A stretch of DNA of 45,651 bases from Eubacteriales bacterium (GCA_030531505.1 JAUNNH010000016.1:1-45651); one strand, 5' to 3'; shown: positions 32,534 through 40,724, counted from the stretch's first letter. The notes: a model not told the origin generated them from the letters alone. Numbers and translations: made by a program.

Positions 32534-33316
32534 TCAGTCGATATGGATGATCGGTTCGGTGAGATCTGTCGCCTTGACATTCGGGTTGGGGAAGCGCTCG
32601 CGCTTCTCGGTGATCTTGCCGATGTTGATGGCCGCTTTGGGACAGAACTGCACACAGCTCAGGCAGCCGATACAGTCGGTACCGAAAATGGGCCGGCCGC
32701 CGCGCATCTCGATGTTGCCGCGCGGACACAGCTTTGCACAGGTACCGCAGCCGATGCAGTCATTATTGACCGCAAAGGTCTTGACGCGCTTCACATGCGT
32801 CTTGCCGAGGCCCTTGCTCATGAGCGCGAAGGCCGCCTGCTTCGGGGGCTTCTTTTCGCTCTTCTTCATGGCGCGCACCGCGCCGCCGATCTCCATCGCC
32901 TTGCGCTCGATCCGCTTCGCGCTTTTGTCCGGGGACTGCGGAGCCAGGGTCAGATTGTGCGGCATGAGCCAGATGGCGGTGCTGTGGTTGGAGACGCCGT
33001 CCCAGTAGTCCAGGTCCACGATCTTATCGATCTTGTGGAGCCCGCAGCCGAGGTAGCCGGCATACTGTTCCACGGCAAACTTGTACGCGCCCGGTGCGAT
33101 GCGGATCGCCTTGACGAACTCCTCCACGTCGCCCGGCAGACCGCCCGCCATGCAGGAGAAGATGAAGCCGACGCGCTTGGCCTCGGTGGCGTCGGTCTTC
33201 GCGGGGAAGCGGCGCATCATGACGATGTCGGTGTCGCCCAGCACCTTGGCGATCTTCTTGGCCATATCCAGACAGTGCCCGGCGCCGGAATAGCAGTAGA
33301 TGATGTTTTCGCTCAC
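32534..33316 (-). CDS. EFR1-family ferredoxin/flavodoxin-like protein
   Basis: 260 residues from GTG 33316 with AAGGAGG. The N-terminal ~170 residues are flavodoxin-like (IIYCYSGAGHCLDMAKKIAK, then GFIFSCMAGGLPGDVEEFVK), and the C-terminus holds two 4Fe-4S motifs, CIGCGTCAKLCPRG and CIGCLSCVQFCPKA. EFR1-type proteins are common in anaerobic Clostridia and are thought to shuttle electrons. A promoter lies 36 bp upstream. It is a single-gene unit next to hairpin repeat copy 2. Confidence 0.9.
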   Translation of the reverse strand: MSENIIYCYSGAGHCLDMAKKIAKVLGDTDIVMMRRFPAKTDATEAKRVGFIFSCMAGGLPGDVEEFVKAIRIAPGAYKFAVEQYAGYLGCGLHKIDKIVDLDYWDGVSNHSTAIWLMPHNLTLAPQSPDKSAKRIERKAMEIGGAVRAMKKSEKKPPKQAAFALMSKGLGKTHVKRVKTFAVNNDCIGCGTCAKLCPRGNIEMRGGRPIFGTDCIGCLSCVQFCPKAAINIGKITEKRERFPNPNVKATDLTEPIIHID

Positions 33317-33351
33317 GGTATAGTCCTCCTTGTGTTTTGCTTTTCGGCTTT

Positions 33352-33380
33352 ATTGTAATCCTTTTCCCCGAAAAGGTAAA
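33352..33380 (-). promoter_or_regulatory. Predicted promoter of the EFR1 gene
   Basis: TTTACC (33375-33380) and TACAAT (33352-33357) on the minus strand with a 17-bp spacer. Confidence 0.65.
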
Positions 33381-33483
33381 GCGGGAATATCCTTTTTCCG
33401 CATGCAGCATGCGGCGCCGCTTTTTGATCCCCGTCTTTCCGCTTTTCTTTTAGATGCCGATTGCTTTTTTCATCCAATCCCCC

Positions 33484-33689
33484 TATAATGACTATATGAT
33501 AGCGAAAAGCCATAAAGCTTTTCGCCGCGCGGCTTTGCCGCGCAGCCAAACAGGATTGCTGTTTGGCCATATATTCATTTCAATGAGCATCGGGCGAATG
33601 ACCCTTTGGGTCATTCGCTGCCAAACTTGTCGTTTGGCAGCGAGAACGACCGAATTTGCGATCGTTCTCGCCATCCAATGATCATTATA
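33484..33689. repeat. Hairpin-array repeat with terminal inverted repeats, copy 2
   Basis: A 206-bp relative of 4210-4362. It keeps the same series of hairpins (GCGAAAAGC..., GCGCGGC..., GCCAAACAG..., GCGAATGACC...) and the right-hand end TCCAATGATCATTATA, while its left end is less conserved. Two extra hairpins (around TGCCAAACTTGTCGTTTGGCA and the GCGAGAACGA stem) are inserted near the right end, so the family seems built from exchangeable hairpin modules. Like copy 1, it sits between a leftward gene and a rightward gene. Confidence 0.8.
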
Positions 33690-33752
33690 ATGAAAAAAAG
33701 GGGCTCCGACGGGCACCCCTGAACCAAGTATACGGAATGAGGAGACCTTACG

Positions 33753-34424
33753 ATGGAACAAGTGAAGATCATCGCGCTGAAGGAATCGGTCCTGGAGGAT
33801 AACGAGCAGGACGCGCAGGCGCTCCGGGAGGAGCTGAAGAGCAGAGGGACTTGTCTGCTGAACCTGATGTCCTCCCCGGGCAGCGGCAAAACCACGACCC
33901 TGCTCGCGCTCAACCGGGCCTTTAACGGGCGGCTTCGCTGGGGCGTGATGGAAGCGGATATCGACAGCGCCGTGGACGCCCAGACCATGCAGGAGGCCGG
34001 TGTTCCGTCGGTTCAGCTGCATACGGGCGGCATGTGTCACCTGGATGCGGATATGACCCGCCAGGGGGTCCGAGCGCTCGGCATGGAAGATGCGGAGCTG
34101 ATCGTGCTGGAGAACATCGGGAACCTGGTCTGCCCGGCGGAATTTGACACCGGCGCCGCCATCAACATGACGATCCTCTCCGTGCCGGAGGGGGATGACA
34201 AGCCAGCCAAGTATCCGCTGATGTACGAAACCTGCGACATGCTCGTGGTGAACAAAATCGACACGCTGCCGATCTTCGACTTCGACAAGGCGCGTATGGA
34301 GCGCTGTGCCCGCGAGCGGAACCCGGCAATCGAGATCTTCTATATCTCCGCGAAGACCGGCGAGGGCGTGCAGGCGCTGGCCGACGCACTGGTACGGAAA
34401 GTAAAGGAGTGGAACGCGACATGA
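33753..34424 (+). CDS. hypB: HypB-family nickel-insertion GTPase, copy 1
   Basis: 223 residues. The G1 loop SSPGSGKTT lies near residues 40-48; the metal-site segment GGMCHLDADM, the following LENIGNLVCPAEFDTG, and NKID near the end of the fold complete the SIMIBI GTPase pattern. HypB loads nickel into hydrogenases or, in some bacteria, urease, usually with HypA. It is followed by a second hypB with an ATGA overlap. No hypA, hydrogenase or urease gene is in the window. Confidence 0.93.
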   Translation: MEQVKIIALKESVLEDNEQDAQALREELKSRGTCLLNLMSSPGSGKTTTLLALNRAFNGRLRWGVMEADIDSAVDAQTMQEAGVPSVQLHTGGMCHLDADMTRQGVRALGMEDAELIVLENIGNLVCPAEFDTGAAINMTILSVPEGDDKPAKYPLMYETCDMLVVNKIDTLPIFDFDKARMERCARERNPAIEIFYISAKTGEGVQALADALVRKVKEWNAT

Positions 34425-35101
34425 GCGAGGTCAGAGTTATTCAGATCAATGAGTCCATTTTCGCCGAGAACGATCGCGCAGCGGAGTTGATCCGCAAAAA
34501 ACTCACAAAGCAGGGAACGCTGTTCCTGAATGTCATGTCCTCCCCGGGAAGCGGCAAAACCACCACACTGGTCGCGCTCATCAACCGCCTGAAGGACCGT
34601 CTGACTATCGGCGAGATGGATGTGGACATCGAGAGCAGTCTGGACGCACAGCGCGTCGCGGACCGGACCGGCATCCGGTCCCTCCAGATCCACAACGGAG
34701 GCCTCTGCCATATCGACGCGGACATGACCGCGCGGGCGCTGCTGGAATACGACACGGAGGGTCTCGACCTGCTGATCCTGGAGAACATCGGCAATCTGGT
34801 GTGCCCGGCGGAATTTGACACCGGCGCGCACAGAAACGTCACGATCCTCTCCGTCCCGGAGGGGGATGACAAGCCGCTCAAATACCCGCTGATGTATACC
34901 GTGAGCGATGTGGTGCTCATCAACAAGATGGACGCGCTGGACTATTTCGACTTCGATCTGGACAAGGCAAAGGAGCGGATCCTTAAGCTGAACCCGAACG
35001 CAGTCTTCTTCCCGATCAGCGCGAAAACAGGGGAAGGCCTCGACGCCGTGTGCGGCTGGATCCTGCGAGAGCTGGACACGCTCCGCGCCGGGAATGGCTG
35101 A
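34421..35101 (+). CDS. hypB: HypB-family nickel-insertion GTPase, copy 2
   Basis: 226 residues from ATG 34421, overlapping the stop of copy 1; a GTG at 34409 is a less likely start. It has the same motifs as copy 1 (SSPGSGKTT, GGLCHIDADM, NIGNLVCPAEFDTG, INKMDA) but differs at many positions, so the two are not a recent duplication. HypB functions as a homodimer in known cases; here a heterodimer is possible. A terminator follows. Confidence 0.93.
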   Translation: MSEVRVIQINESIFAENDRAAELIRKKLTKQGTLFLNVMSSPGSGKTTTLVALINRLKDRLTIGEMDVDIESSLDAQRVADRTGIRSLQIHNGGLCHIDADMTARALLEYDTEGLDLLILENIGNLVCPAEFDTGAHRNVTILSVPEGDDKPLKYPLMYTVSDVVLINKMDALDYFDFDLDKAKERILKLNPNAVFFPISAKTGEGLDAVCGWILRELDTLRAGNG

Positions 35102-35128
35102 GAGCGCACCTGTTTCTTATCTAACCAA

Positions 35129-35165
35129 TGAAACCCGCAGTCTTGCGACTGCGGGTTTCATTTTT
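35129..35165 (+). terminator. Intrinsic terminator of the hypB pair
   Basis: A 14-bp stem (35129-35142 with 35147-35160) with a TTGC loop, followed by TTTTT on the plus strand. The flavoprotein remnant ends just beyond it on the opposite strand. Confidence 0.92.
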
Positions 35166-35171
35166 AGTCGA

Positions 35172-36035
35172 TCAGAAGCAGTGCTCTACCGCGTGCTTGA
35201 CGGAGTAGCGGCCGCTCTCGATGTTAACGGCCATGTGACCGCCGGAGGTGTTGAGGTTATAGAAGCCGAGATACACCATCTGGCCGTCAGCGCCGATCGC
35301 GTAGAGGTTGGGGATGGGGTTCTTGACCTCGTCCACGACCTGCCAGTAGCGGTTGGTGTTGATGCCGCCGAGGGACAGGCAGACTTGCTGGTAGGTGGGC
35401 AGGGCATAGTAGGGGCCCTCGCCCAGGCTCATCAGATACTGCGGGTCCTTGCCGAAGTCGGCGTCGCTGCCGTTGGCCACATGCTCCTCATAGCGGGCAA
35501 AGGTCTTCTTCAGGTTCTTCACGGGAACGCCCATGGCCTCGGCAAGTTCTTCCACCGTGTCGCCTTTGAAGGTGGGGCGCTTCTCGTCGCCGATGGCCTT
35601 TTCGATGCTCTCGCGCAGGTTCGAGATCGTCGTGACCGCCTCTTCCGCGCGATCCACCATTTCACTGCCGAGAATGATGTAAGTGCGCTTCTGGCCGCGG
35701 TTGACGTTGGTCTGGTAGTCGTGGCAGAGCTCCATCACGTCCTCATTGGTATAGCGGTCGCCGTCCTCGTTGACCCAGAGAGTATAGTACTGGTTGAAGA
35801 GGGAGAAGGTGCCGCCCACACCGTTGACCGCGCCGACGATCATATAGCCGCGGCTGATGGCGTCCTGGCGAGCGCCGATGGCGGCGGCCATCTTCAGCGT
35901 GTCGCCCTGGCTGCCCTTGGCCCAGGTCAGCGCCACGTCGTAATCCATATCGAAACCGCCGTACTGCGCGTCCATCTCCGCATTGGCAGCCCAGCCGCCG
36001 CCCGCGAGGATCGTCGCCTTCGCCGCGACCCGGGA
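35172..36035 (-). pseudogene. 3' remnant of an FAD-dependent fumarate/urocanate-reductase-type gene
   Basis: Reading leftward from about 36035, the frame enters the FAD domain in mid-fold (VAAKATILAGGGWAANAEM), then runs through the capping and catalytic region to the conserved closing segment GQMVYLGFYNLNTSGGHMAVNIESGRYS. The N-terminal Rossmann motif (GxGxxG) and everything before it is missing. The open frame continues to 36218 on paper, but those codons are antisense to the LysR remnant and are not related to flavoproteins. No start codon or ribosome binding site is suitably placed, so it is a remnant. Confidence 0.85.
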
Positions 36036-36318
36036 GAAAGCCGCCGAATACGGCTTTACACCACAGATCGTTTTTGAATCCTCCGACGTAAACCAGCTGT
36101 GCAACCTGGTCAACAGCAACAAGGGAATCGTGGTGGGGACCAGCTCCCCGTCCTTCGGCGTTTTGTACCCCAACATCCGGACTGTCCCCTTTGATGAGCC
36201 GGATATGCAGGTCTGCATCGCGTTTATCTTTCAGAGCTACAGCAAGCTCGACGCCGATGCCAAGGCCTTCATCGATTTCATCGTGGCCTCCGCCGCGGCC
36301 CCAGGCCCGGCTGACTGA
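36025..36318 (+). pseudogene. 3' remnant of a LysR-family regulator
   Basis: Reads AATREKAAEYGFTPQIVFESSDVNQLCNLVNSNKGIVVG (in 20-residue-or-less pieces: EYGFTPQIVFESSD, then NQLCNLVNSNKGI) and ends IDFIVASAAAPGPAD. This is the C-terminal part of a LysR substrate-binding domain; the helix-turn-helix and first subdomain are absent. It abuts the flavoprotein remnant back to back at about 36020-36040, as if a deletion removed the 5' halves of two divergent genes and their shared promoter. Confidence 0.78.
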
Positions 36319-36372
36319 GCCGGTCGCCGGGTGTATTCCTGATTTTGCTGACTGCGCTGCCGAACGCGCAGG

Positions 36373-36406
36373 AAAACCCCGATTCCAAAAGGAATCGGGG
36401 TTTTTT
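36373..36406 (+). terminator. Intrinsic terminator after the LysR remnant
   Basis: AAAACCCCGATTCC pairs with GGAATCGGGGTTTT across AAAA, with a T-run on the plus strand. Confidence 0.9.
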
Positions 36407-36415
36407 GAAAATAAC

Positions 36416-36444
36416 TTGTTTTTCGCGCCGAATTTCAGTAGAAT
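36416..36444 (+). promoter_or_regulatory. Predicted promoter of the phosphatase/PTS operon
   Basis: TTGTTT (36416-36421) and TAGAAT (36439-36444) with a 17-bp spacer, 50 bp upstream of the ATG at 36495. Confidence 0.65.
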
Positions 36445-36494
36445 AAAGAATTAAGAAAAGACGGGATCCTGTATTTCATCATGGGGAGACGGCT

Positions 36495-37769
36495 ATGGAA
36501 AAACGGAGAGGAATCTTTACCGGCGGTATCCGCGCAAAGATATTCAGTATGTTGCTGATCACGATCGTTTTAACGATCGCTACCTATACGGCGGTGTTTT
36601 TTTATCAGTCGAGCCGCGTGGAGCAGCTTGTGAGCAGCACCTATGAAGCCCAGAAGCAGGTCTATGTCGAAAACGGTCTGGAGGATCAGTACGAAAGCTT
36701 CCGGAACGACGCGGCCGCCTCGTTCCACAGGGAGATGTTCCACGCCCGGAACATTCTGATCCTGCTGGTGGTCCTGATCGTGACCGCCGGGCTTGCCTCC
36801 GCCTTCTCCATCGCGGGCCGGATCATCGACCCCCTGAACGCCATTACCCGGAAGGTAGCGTCCCTGGGCGTTCGAAGCAGACAGTTCGAGATGGAAAACG
36901 CGTACCGGACCGGCGATGAGATCGAGGTCCTGGCGGAATCCTTTGCCAAGCAGTCGGCCCGAACGAATCTGTACATCTCGCAGATTAAGCGGGTCACCGC
37001 CGAGAAAGAACGGATCGGCGCGGAGCTCGACATGGCCGCCCGCATCCAGGCGGGTGTGCTTCCGCGCGTGTTCCCGCCCTTCCCGGAACGGACCGAATTC
37101 GATCTGTTTGCCAGCATGACGCCGGCCAGGGAAGTGGGCGGCGACTTCTACGATTTCTTTATGATCGACGACGACCACATAGGCTTTGTCATCGCCGATG
37201 TATCCGGAAAGGGCGTGCCCGCGGCGCTGCTGATGATGGTCTCCCGCGTGCTGATCAAATCCGGTCTGCAGAACGGGAAGGGGCCCGCCGAGACGCTCGA
37301 GAGCGTGAACAACCAGCTCTGCGAGAACAACGACGCGAACTACTTTGTGACCGTGTGGTGCGCTGTGTTTGAGATCTCCACCGGGAAGGGGATCGCGGCA
37401 AACGCCGGGCACGAGCACCCGGTGCTGCGCAGAGCCGACGGCCGCTATGAGCTGCAGGTTTACCGGCATGCCATGCCGGTGGGCACCATAAGGGACATCC
37501 CCTTCCGGCAGCATGCGTTTCAACTGGCTCCGGGGGACAGCTTTTTTGTGTACACGGACGGCGTCCCGGAGGCGACAAATGAGCAGAAAGAGCTGTTCGG
37601 CACCGAGCGCATGCTGGAGGCCCTGAACCGCGACCCGGATGCGCCGCCGGAGCAGGTCCTTGAACAGGTGACGCAGGATATCAATCGCTTTGTGGATGGG
37701 GCGGAGCAGTTCGACGACATCACGATGCTGAGCTTCCGCTATCACGGGCCGGCCGGCCGCCCGTCCTGA
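36495..37769 (+). CDS. HAMP-linked PP2C-type (SpoIIE/RsbU) serine phosphatase
   Basis: 424 residues. Two membrane helices (about 17-37 and 86-107) enclose a short external domain; a HAMP domain follows (about 108-165), then a helix and a SpoIIE-type PP2C domain. Metal-binding aspartates are in REVGGDFYDFF and VIADVSGKGVPAALLM, and near the end in EQFDDITML. Such phosphatases usually dephosphorylate an anti-anti-sigma factor (STAS protein) to switch a partner on. No STAS or anti-sigma gene is nearby; instead it shares an operon with a PTS-like protein 25 bp downstream. Confidence 0.93.
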   Translation: MEKRRGIFTGGIRAKIFSMLLITIVLTIATYTAVFFYQSSRVEQLVSSTYEAQKQVYVENGLEDQYESFRNDAAASFHREMFHARNILILLVVLIVTAGLASAFSIAGRIIDPLNAITRKVASLGVRSRQFEMENAYRTGDEIEVLAESFAKQSARTNLYISQIKRVTAEKERIGAELDMAARIQAGVLPRVFPPFPERTEFDLFASMTPAREVGGDFYDFFMIDDDHIGFVIADVSGKGVPAALLMMVSRVLIKSGLQNGKGPAETLESVNNQLCENNDANYFVTVWCAVFEISTGKGIAANAGHEHPVLRRADGRYELQVYRHAMPVGTIRDIPFRQHAFQLAPGDSFFVYTDGVPEATNEQKELFGTERMLEALNRDPDAPPEQVLEQVTQDINRFVDGAEQFDDITMLSFRYHGPAGRPS

Positions 37770-37794
37770 GCGGAGCGCCGTAGGAGAGAAAGCC

Positions 37795-39423
37795 ATGGAA
37801 AAGCACAGAATCCGAAACGTGCTGAGAGTGATCGGCGACATTTTCATCCCGCTGCTCCCCGGCATCATCTGCGCCGGGCTTTGCGGCGGGGTTGCGTCGC
37901 TCATCTCGCAGGCGATGCCGCGCTATGCGGATAACAACATCTGGGCGTTCATCTGCCAGATCCTGACCCTGATCAACACCGCCATGATGAGCTTCCTGAC
38001 CGCCTGGGCAGGCTATCGCGCGGCGGAGCGCTTCGGCGGGACGCCCATTCTGGGCGGCATGCTGGGCATGATCACGTCCCTGGACGGTATCAACCAGATC
38101 GCCTCCATCATGGGACTTTACAACAGCGCGGTCCCGCTGGATTCGATCCTCTGCAGCGGGAAGGGCGGCGTACTGGCCGTCATCGCGGGCGCGCTGCTGA
38201 TCGCCATTGTGGAGAAGTCGATCCGCTCTGTCATGCCCGCTTCCATTGATGTGGTTTTCACCCCGCTGCTTACCATGCTCTTCTGCGTGGTCCCCTATAT
38301 CGTTTTCATCATGCCGCTGTTCGGCTATGCCTCCGGCGGCATCGTATGGCTCTTCAGCCGGGCGTGCCTCTCCGAAAACCTCTTCGTTCGGGCGGTCTCG
38401 GGCTATTTCGCGGCGGCGGCTTTCCTCCCGCTGGTAGCCGCGGGCATGCACCACGGGCTTGTCGCGCTCTATAGCGTTCAGCTGCAGGAGCTCGGCTATG
38501 TCACGCTCTATCCCGCTCTCGCCATGGCGGGCGCCGGCCAGGTCGGCGCGGCCTTCGCGCTCTGGAAGAAGGCAAAGAAGGTTGGAAACGACAATCTCTG
38601 CGCGGTGATCTCCGGCGCGCTGCCGGCGGGTCTTCTCGGCGTGGGAGAGCCGCTGATCTACGGGGTCACGCTGCCGCTCGGCAAGCCCTTCCTCACGGCG
38701 GGGCTTGGCGCAGGCTTCGGCGGCGCCTTCATCATGGCCACCCAGGTGGCCTCCACCACCTGGGGTCCCTCCGGTCTGCTCGGGGCTTTCGTGATGACCG
38801 CCGGGCCGGGCGGCTCGGCGCGGAGCGTTCTCCTGTATCTGACCGCCCTGGTCATCAGCTACATCGGGGGCTACCTGATCACCAAGATCTTCTACCGCGA
38901 AGAGGAGCTCTGCTTTGAGACGGCCCTTTCAGAGAAGCAGGCCGCGGCCATGCGCTCCGCTTCCTTTAAGCGCCTGAGCAAAAAGAAAGCCCGGCGGATC
39001 AAGGCGGGAGACCCGCTTCAGGCAGGCCGCTGGAGCACTCGGGCCGCGCTCCCGCTCACAGCCCCCGTGGGAGGGGAGACCGTTCCGATGAAGCAGATCC
39101 CCGACGTGATATTCTCCTCGGGTGTCATCGGCAGCTGTATCGGCATCATGCCGGAGACCGGCCATATCCTTGCCCCCTGCGACGGCGTGGTCACGGAGGT
39201 CGCCGACACCAACCACGCGCTGACCTTCCGGACTGCGGACGGCATGGATATCCTGCTGCTGGTGGGTCTGGATACCTTCAAGCTCAACAGCGACGGCCTC
39301 TGCCCCCTGGTCGCGGAGGGAGAAACCGTCACCCGCGGGCAGGCCGTGATAGACGCCGACCTTGATCGCATCCGGGACGCCGGGCTGTCCCCGATCATCA
39401 TCATCACAGTTCTGTCCGACTGA
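37795..39423 (+). CDS. PTS EIIC-EIIA (glucose-type) protein lacking EIIB and the EIIA phospho-histidine
   Basis: 542 residues. Residues about 1-375 are a complete glucose-family EIIC membrane domain (start IFIPLLPGIICAGLCGGV; the substrate motif GVGEPLIYGVTLPL). There is no EIIB domain and no CI-type phospho-cysteine motif. The C-terminal ~145 residues are an EIIA(Glc) fold: FSSGVIGSCIGIMPETGHILAPCDGVV and NHALTFRTADG. In E. coli EIIA the phosphorylated His90 lies in FVHFGIDTV; here the aligned segment is LLLVGLDTF, with Leu489 in that place, while the second active-site His (His474) is kept. It should therefore not be phosphorylated in the usual way. A sensory or permease-only role is inferred. 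Confidence 0.88.
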   Translation: MEKHRIRNVLRVIGDIFIPLLPGIICAGLCGGVASLISQAMPRYADNNIWAFICQILTLINTAMMSFLTAWAGYRAAERFGGTPILGGMLGMITSLDGINQIASIMGLYNSAVPLDSILCSGKGGVLAVIAGALLIAIVEKSIRSVMPASIDVVFTPLLTMLFCVVPYIVFIMPLFGYASGGIVWLFSRACLSENLFVRAVSGYFAAAAFLPLVAAGMHHGLVALYSVQLQELGYVTLYPALAMAGAGQVGAAFALWKKAKKVGNDNLCAVISGALPAGLLGVGEPLIYGVTLPLGKPFLTAGLGAGFGGAFIMATQVASTTWGPSGLLGAFVMTAGPGGSARSVLLYLTALVISYIGGYLITKIFYREEELCFETALSEKQAAAMRSASFKRLSKKKARRIKAGDPLQAGRWSTRAALPLTAPVGGETVPMKQIPDVIFSSGVIGSCIGIMPETGHILAPCDGVVTEVADTNHALTFRTADGMDILLLVGLDTFKLNSDGLCPLVAEGETVTRGQAVIDADLDRIRDAGLSPIIIITVLSD

Positions 39424-39451
39424 ACGACAGGGCTGTTACGGAAGAAACCAT

Positions 39452-39498
39452 CACATGAAGAAAACACCCGTCCGACGGACGGGTGTTTTCTTCATGTG
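39452..39498. terminator. Long terminator hairpin after the PTS gene
   Basis: A 22-bp stem (39452-39473 with 39477-39498) with a 3-nt loop; the GC core is followed by GTTTTCTTC on both strands because of symmetry, so it can work in both directions. The micro-ORF at 39500 ends directly before it on the minus strand. Confidence 0.85.
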
Positions 39499-39499
39499 G

Positions 39500-39577
39500 T
39501 CAAGCGGTGAATAACGCACTTGAGCAAGCACCTTTCAGAAACGTTGCAAATACACAGTTTTCAGGCAGATAGCGCAT
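39500..39577 (-). CDS. Micro-ORF in 94-bp repeat, copy A
   Basis: 25 codons from ATG 39577, with GGGAGAAACC directly upstream: MRYLPENCVFATFLKGACSS plus ALFTA. The same frame and ribosome binding site recur in copy B at 45625, with substitutions that are mostly conservative. Conservation of frame suggests it is or was translated. It could equally be a remnant of a longer gene. Function unknown. Confidence 0.45.
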   Translation of the reverse strand: MRYLPENCVFATFLKGACSSALFTA

Positions 39578-39603
39578 GGGTTTCTCCCAAAAATGTGAAG
39601 GAG
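39510..39603. repeat. 94-bp dispersed repeat, copy A
   Basis: Starts AATAACGCACTTGAGCAAGC and ends GTGAAGGAG; about four in five bases match copy B at 45558-45651, without gaps. It lies 14 bp beyond the flavodoxin stop codon. Confidence 0.85.
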
Positions 39604-39616
39604 AACACGTTGTGTC

Positions 39617-40153
39617 TCAAACGGTTTTTCCCATCTGATATGCCTGCTCCAGGGCGGGATGCTCCGGGTTTTCCCCGGCGGCCGTGACGCCGCCCATGAA
39701 GACCGTCCCCGCGAGACGGGCACGCTCAAAGCACTCGATCCAGCCCTCCAGACCGCTGACTGCACGCTGCGGCACGGTTTCTTCGTCCTCGGCGGCAGAG
39801 GTCAGCATATATACGTCGCGGAAAGCATAGCCGCTGGGGAAAAGCGGATTCAACCGATCCAGAAGCGTTTTGAGCTGGCCGGACATTTCGTAATAGTAGA
39901 TGGGCGTGGCAAACACCAGTACGTCAGCGTTCAGCGCTTTCTGGCAGATCACATCTGCGTCGTCACGGATCACGCAGCGCTGCTTCTCCTGGCAGACAAA
40001 GCAGCCCCGGCAGAAGCTGACAGTCTTATCCCGCAGGGAGATCAGTTCCGTTTCGTGTCCTGCATCCTGCGCGCCTTTGGCAAAGGCCTTCGCCAGCGCT
40101 TCAGAGTTGCTGTTCATGCGGGGACTTGTGGATACGATCAGTACTTTTTTCAT
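39617..40153 (-). CDS. Flavodoxin-fold NAD(P)H-dependent FMN reductase family protein
   Basis: 178 residues with GGAGG upstream of ATG 40153. The phosphate-binding loop STSPRMNSNSEAL, the CRGCFVCQEKQRCVIRDD segment (Cys motif like that of iron-sulfur flavoproteins and their relatives) and FATPIYYYEMSGQLKTLLDR identify the family. It probably carries FMN and reduces quinones or other small molecules. It lies 12 bp downstream of a cyclophilin-like lipoprotein gene and near a decayed relative. Confidence 0.9.
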   Translation of the reverse strand: MKKVLIVSTSPRMNSNSEALAKAFAKGAQDAGHETELISLRDKTVSFCRGCFVCQEKQRCVIRDDADVICQKALNADVLVFATPIYYYEMSGQLKTLLDRLNPLFPSGYAFRDVYMLTSAAEDEETVPQRAVSGLEGWIECFERARLAGTVFMGGVTAAGENPEHPALEQAYQMGKTV

Positions 40154-40165
40154 GTTTTCCTCCTG

Positions 40166-40696
40166 TTATTTCCAAGACAGCGTGACGGTCACGTCACCGC
40201 CGCCCAGCAGATCCTTCATCTCTGCGGCTGATTGGTCCGTGACCCTCCCGAGCCTCGTATAGGCCCAGGAATTGGCGCCGTAGAAGATGACGATCTGATT
40301 GCCGGAATACAGCATGATATCCCCGGCCCGCGTGGTGGTCTGGCTGTCGTTCCGGGGCAGATCCGTCCCGAGAGAGCCTACCTGCTCAAAGCCGCCGTAT
40401 AGGGACATCTGCACGGTCAGCGGCTCGGACGAGACGAGCTCTATCAGTGCAGAGACCGACTCATTATCCTCCCAGTCGACGGCAAGTTCCCTGTCGTTGA
40501 CAGAAAGATGCAAGGCTTTAGTCATGTTTGTTCCCTCCATTTCATCGATCCGTGCCTGCAGATCATTCTCCGTCAATGGCGTTTCCGCCTCTGTTGCCGT
40601 ATTCGGGGTAGGGGTGGATTGCGCCGGTGCGCCGCCGCATCCGGCACAGAGCAGGGCTAGCGCAAGGAAAAGGATCAGAGATAAAAGTCTCTTCAT
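40166..40696 (-). CDS. Cyclophilin-like fold lipoprotein
   Basis: 176 residues with an AGGAGG site. A lipobox (LLCAGCGG, Cys about 20) is followed by a low-complexity STPTPNTATEAETP linker. The rest matches the cyclophilin_like domain (PF18050): MTKALHLSVNDRELAVDWEDNESVSALIELV, YGGFEQVGSLGTDLPRNDSQTTTRAGDIMLYSGNQIVIFYG, and WAYTRLGRV. These domains are often encoded with flavodoxins, as here. Exported and lipid-anchored; function not known. Confidence 0.9.
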   Translation of the reverse strand: MKRLLSLILFLALALLCAGCGGAPAQSTPTPNTATEAETPLTENDLQARIDEMEGTNMTKALHLSVNDRELAVDWEDNESVSALIELVSSEPLTVQMSLYGGFEQVGSLGTDLPRNDSQTTTRAGDIMLYSGNQIVIFYGANSWAYTRLGRVTDQSAAEMKDLLGGGDVTVTLSWK

Positions 40697-40724
40697 GAGC
40701 CATTCCTCCTGTCAGGTTTTCTGC

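Noticed and set aside
36570-37904. A 444-codon minus-strand frame opposite the phosphatase gene
   Set aside because: The plus-strand gene has clear HAMP and PP2C motifs and a ribosome binding site; the antisense frame has none.
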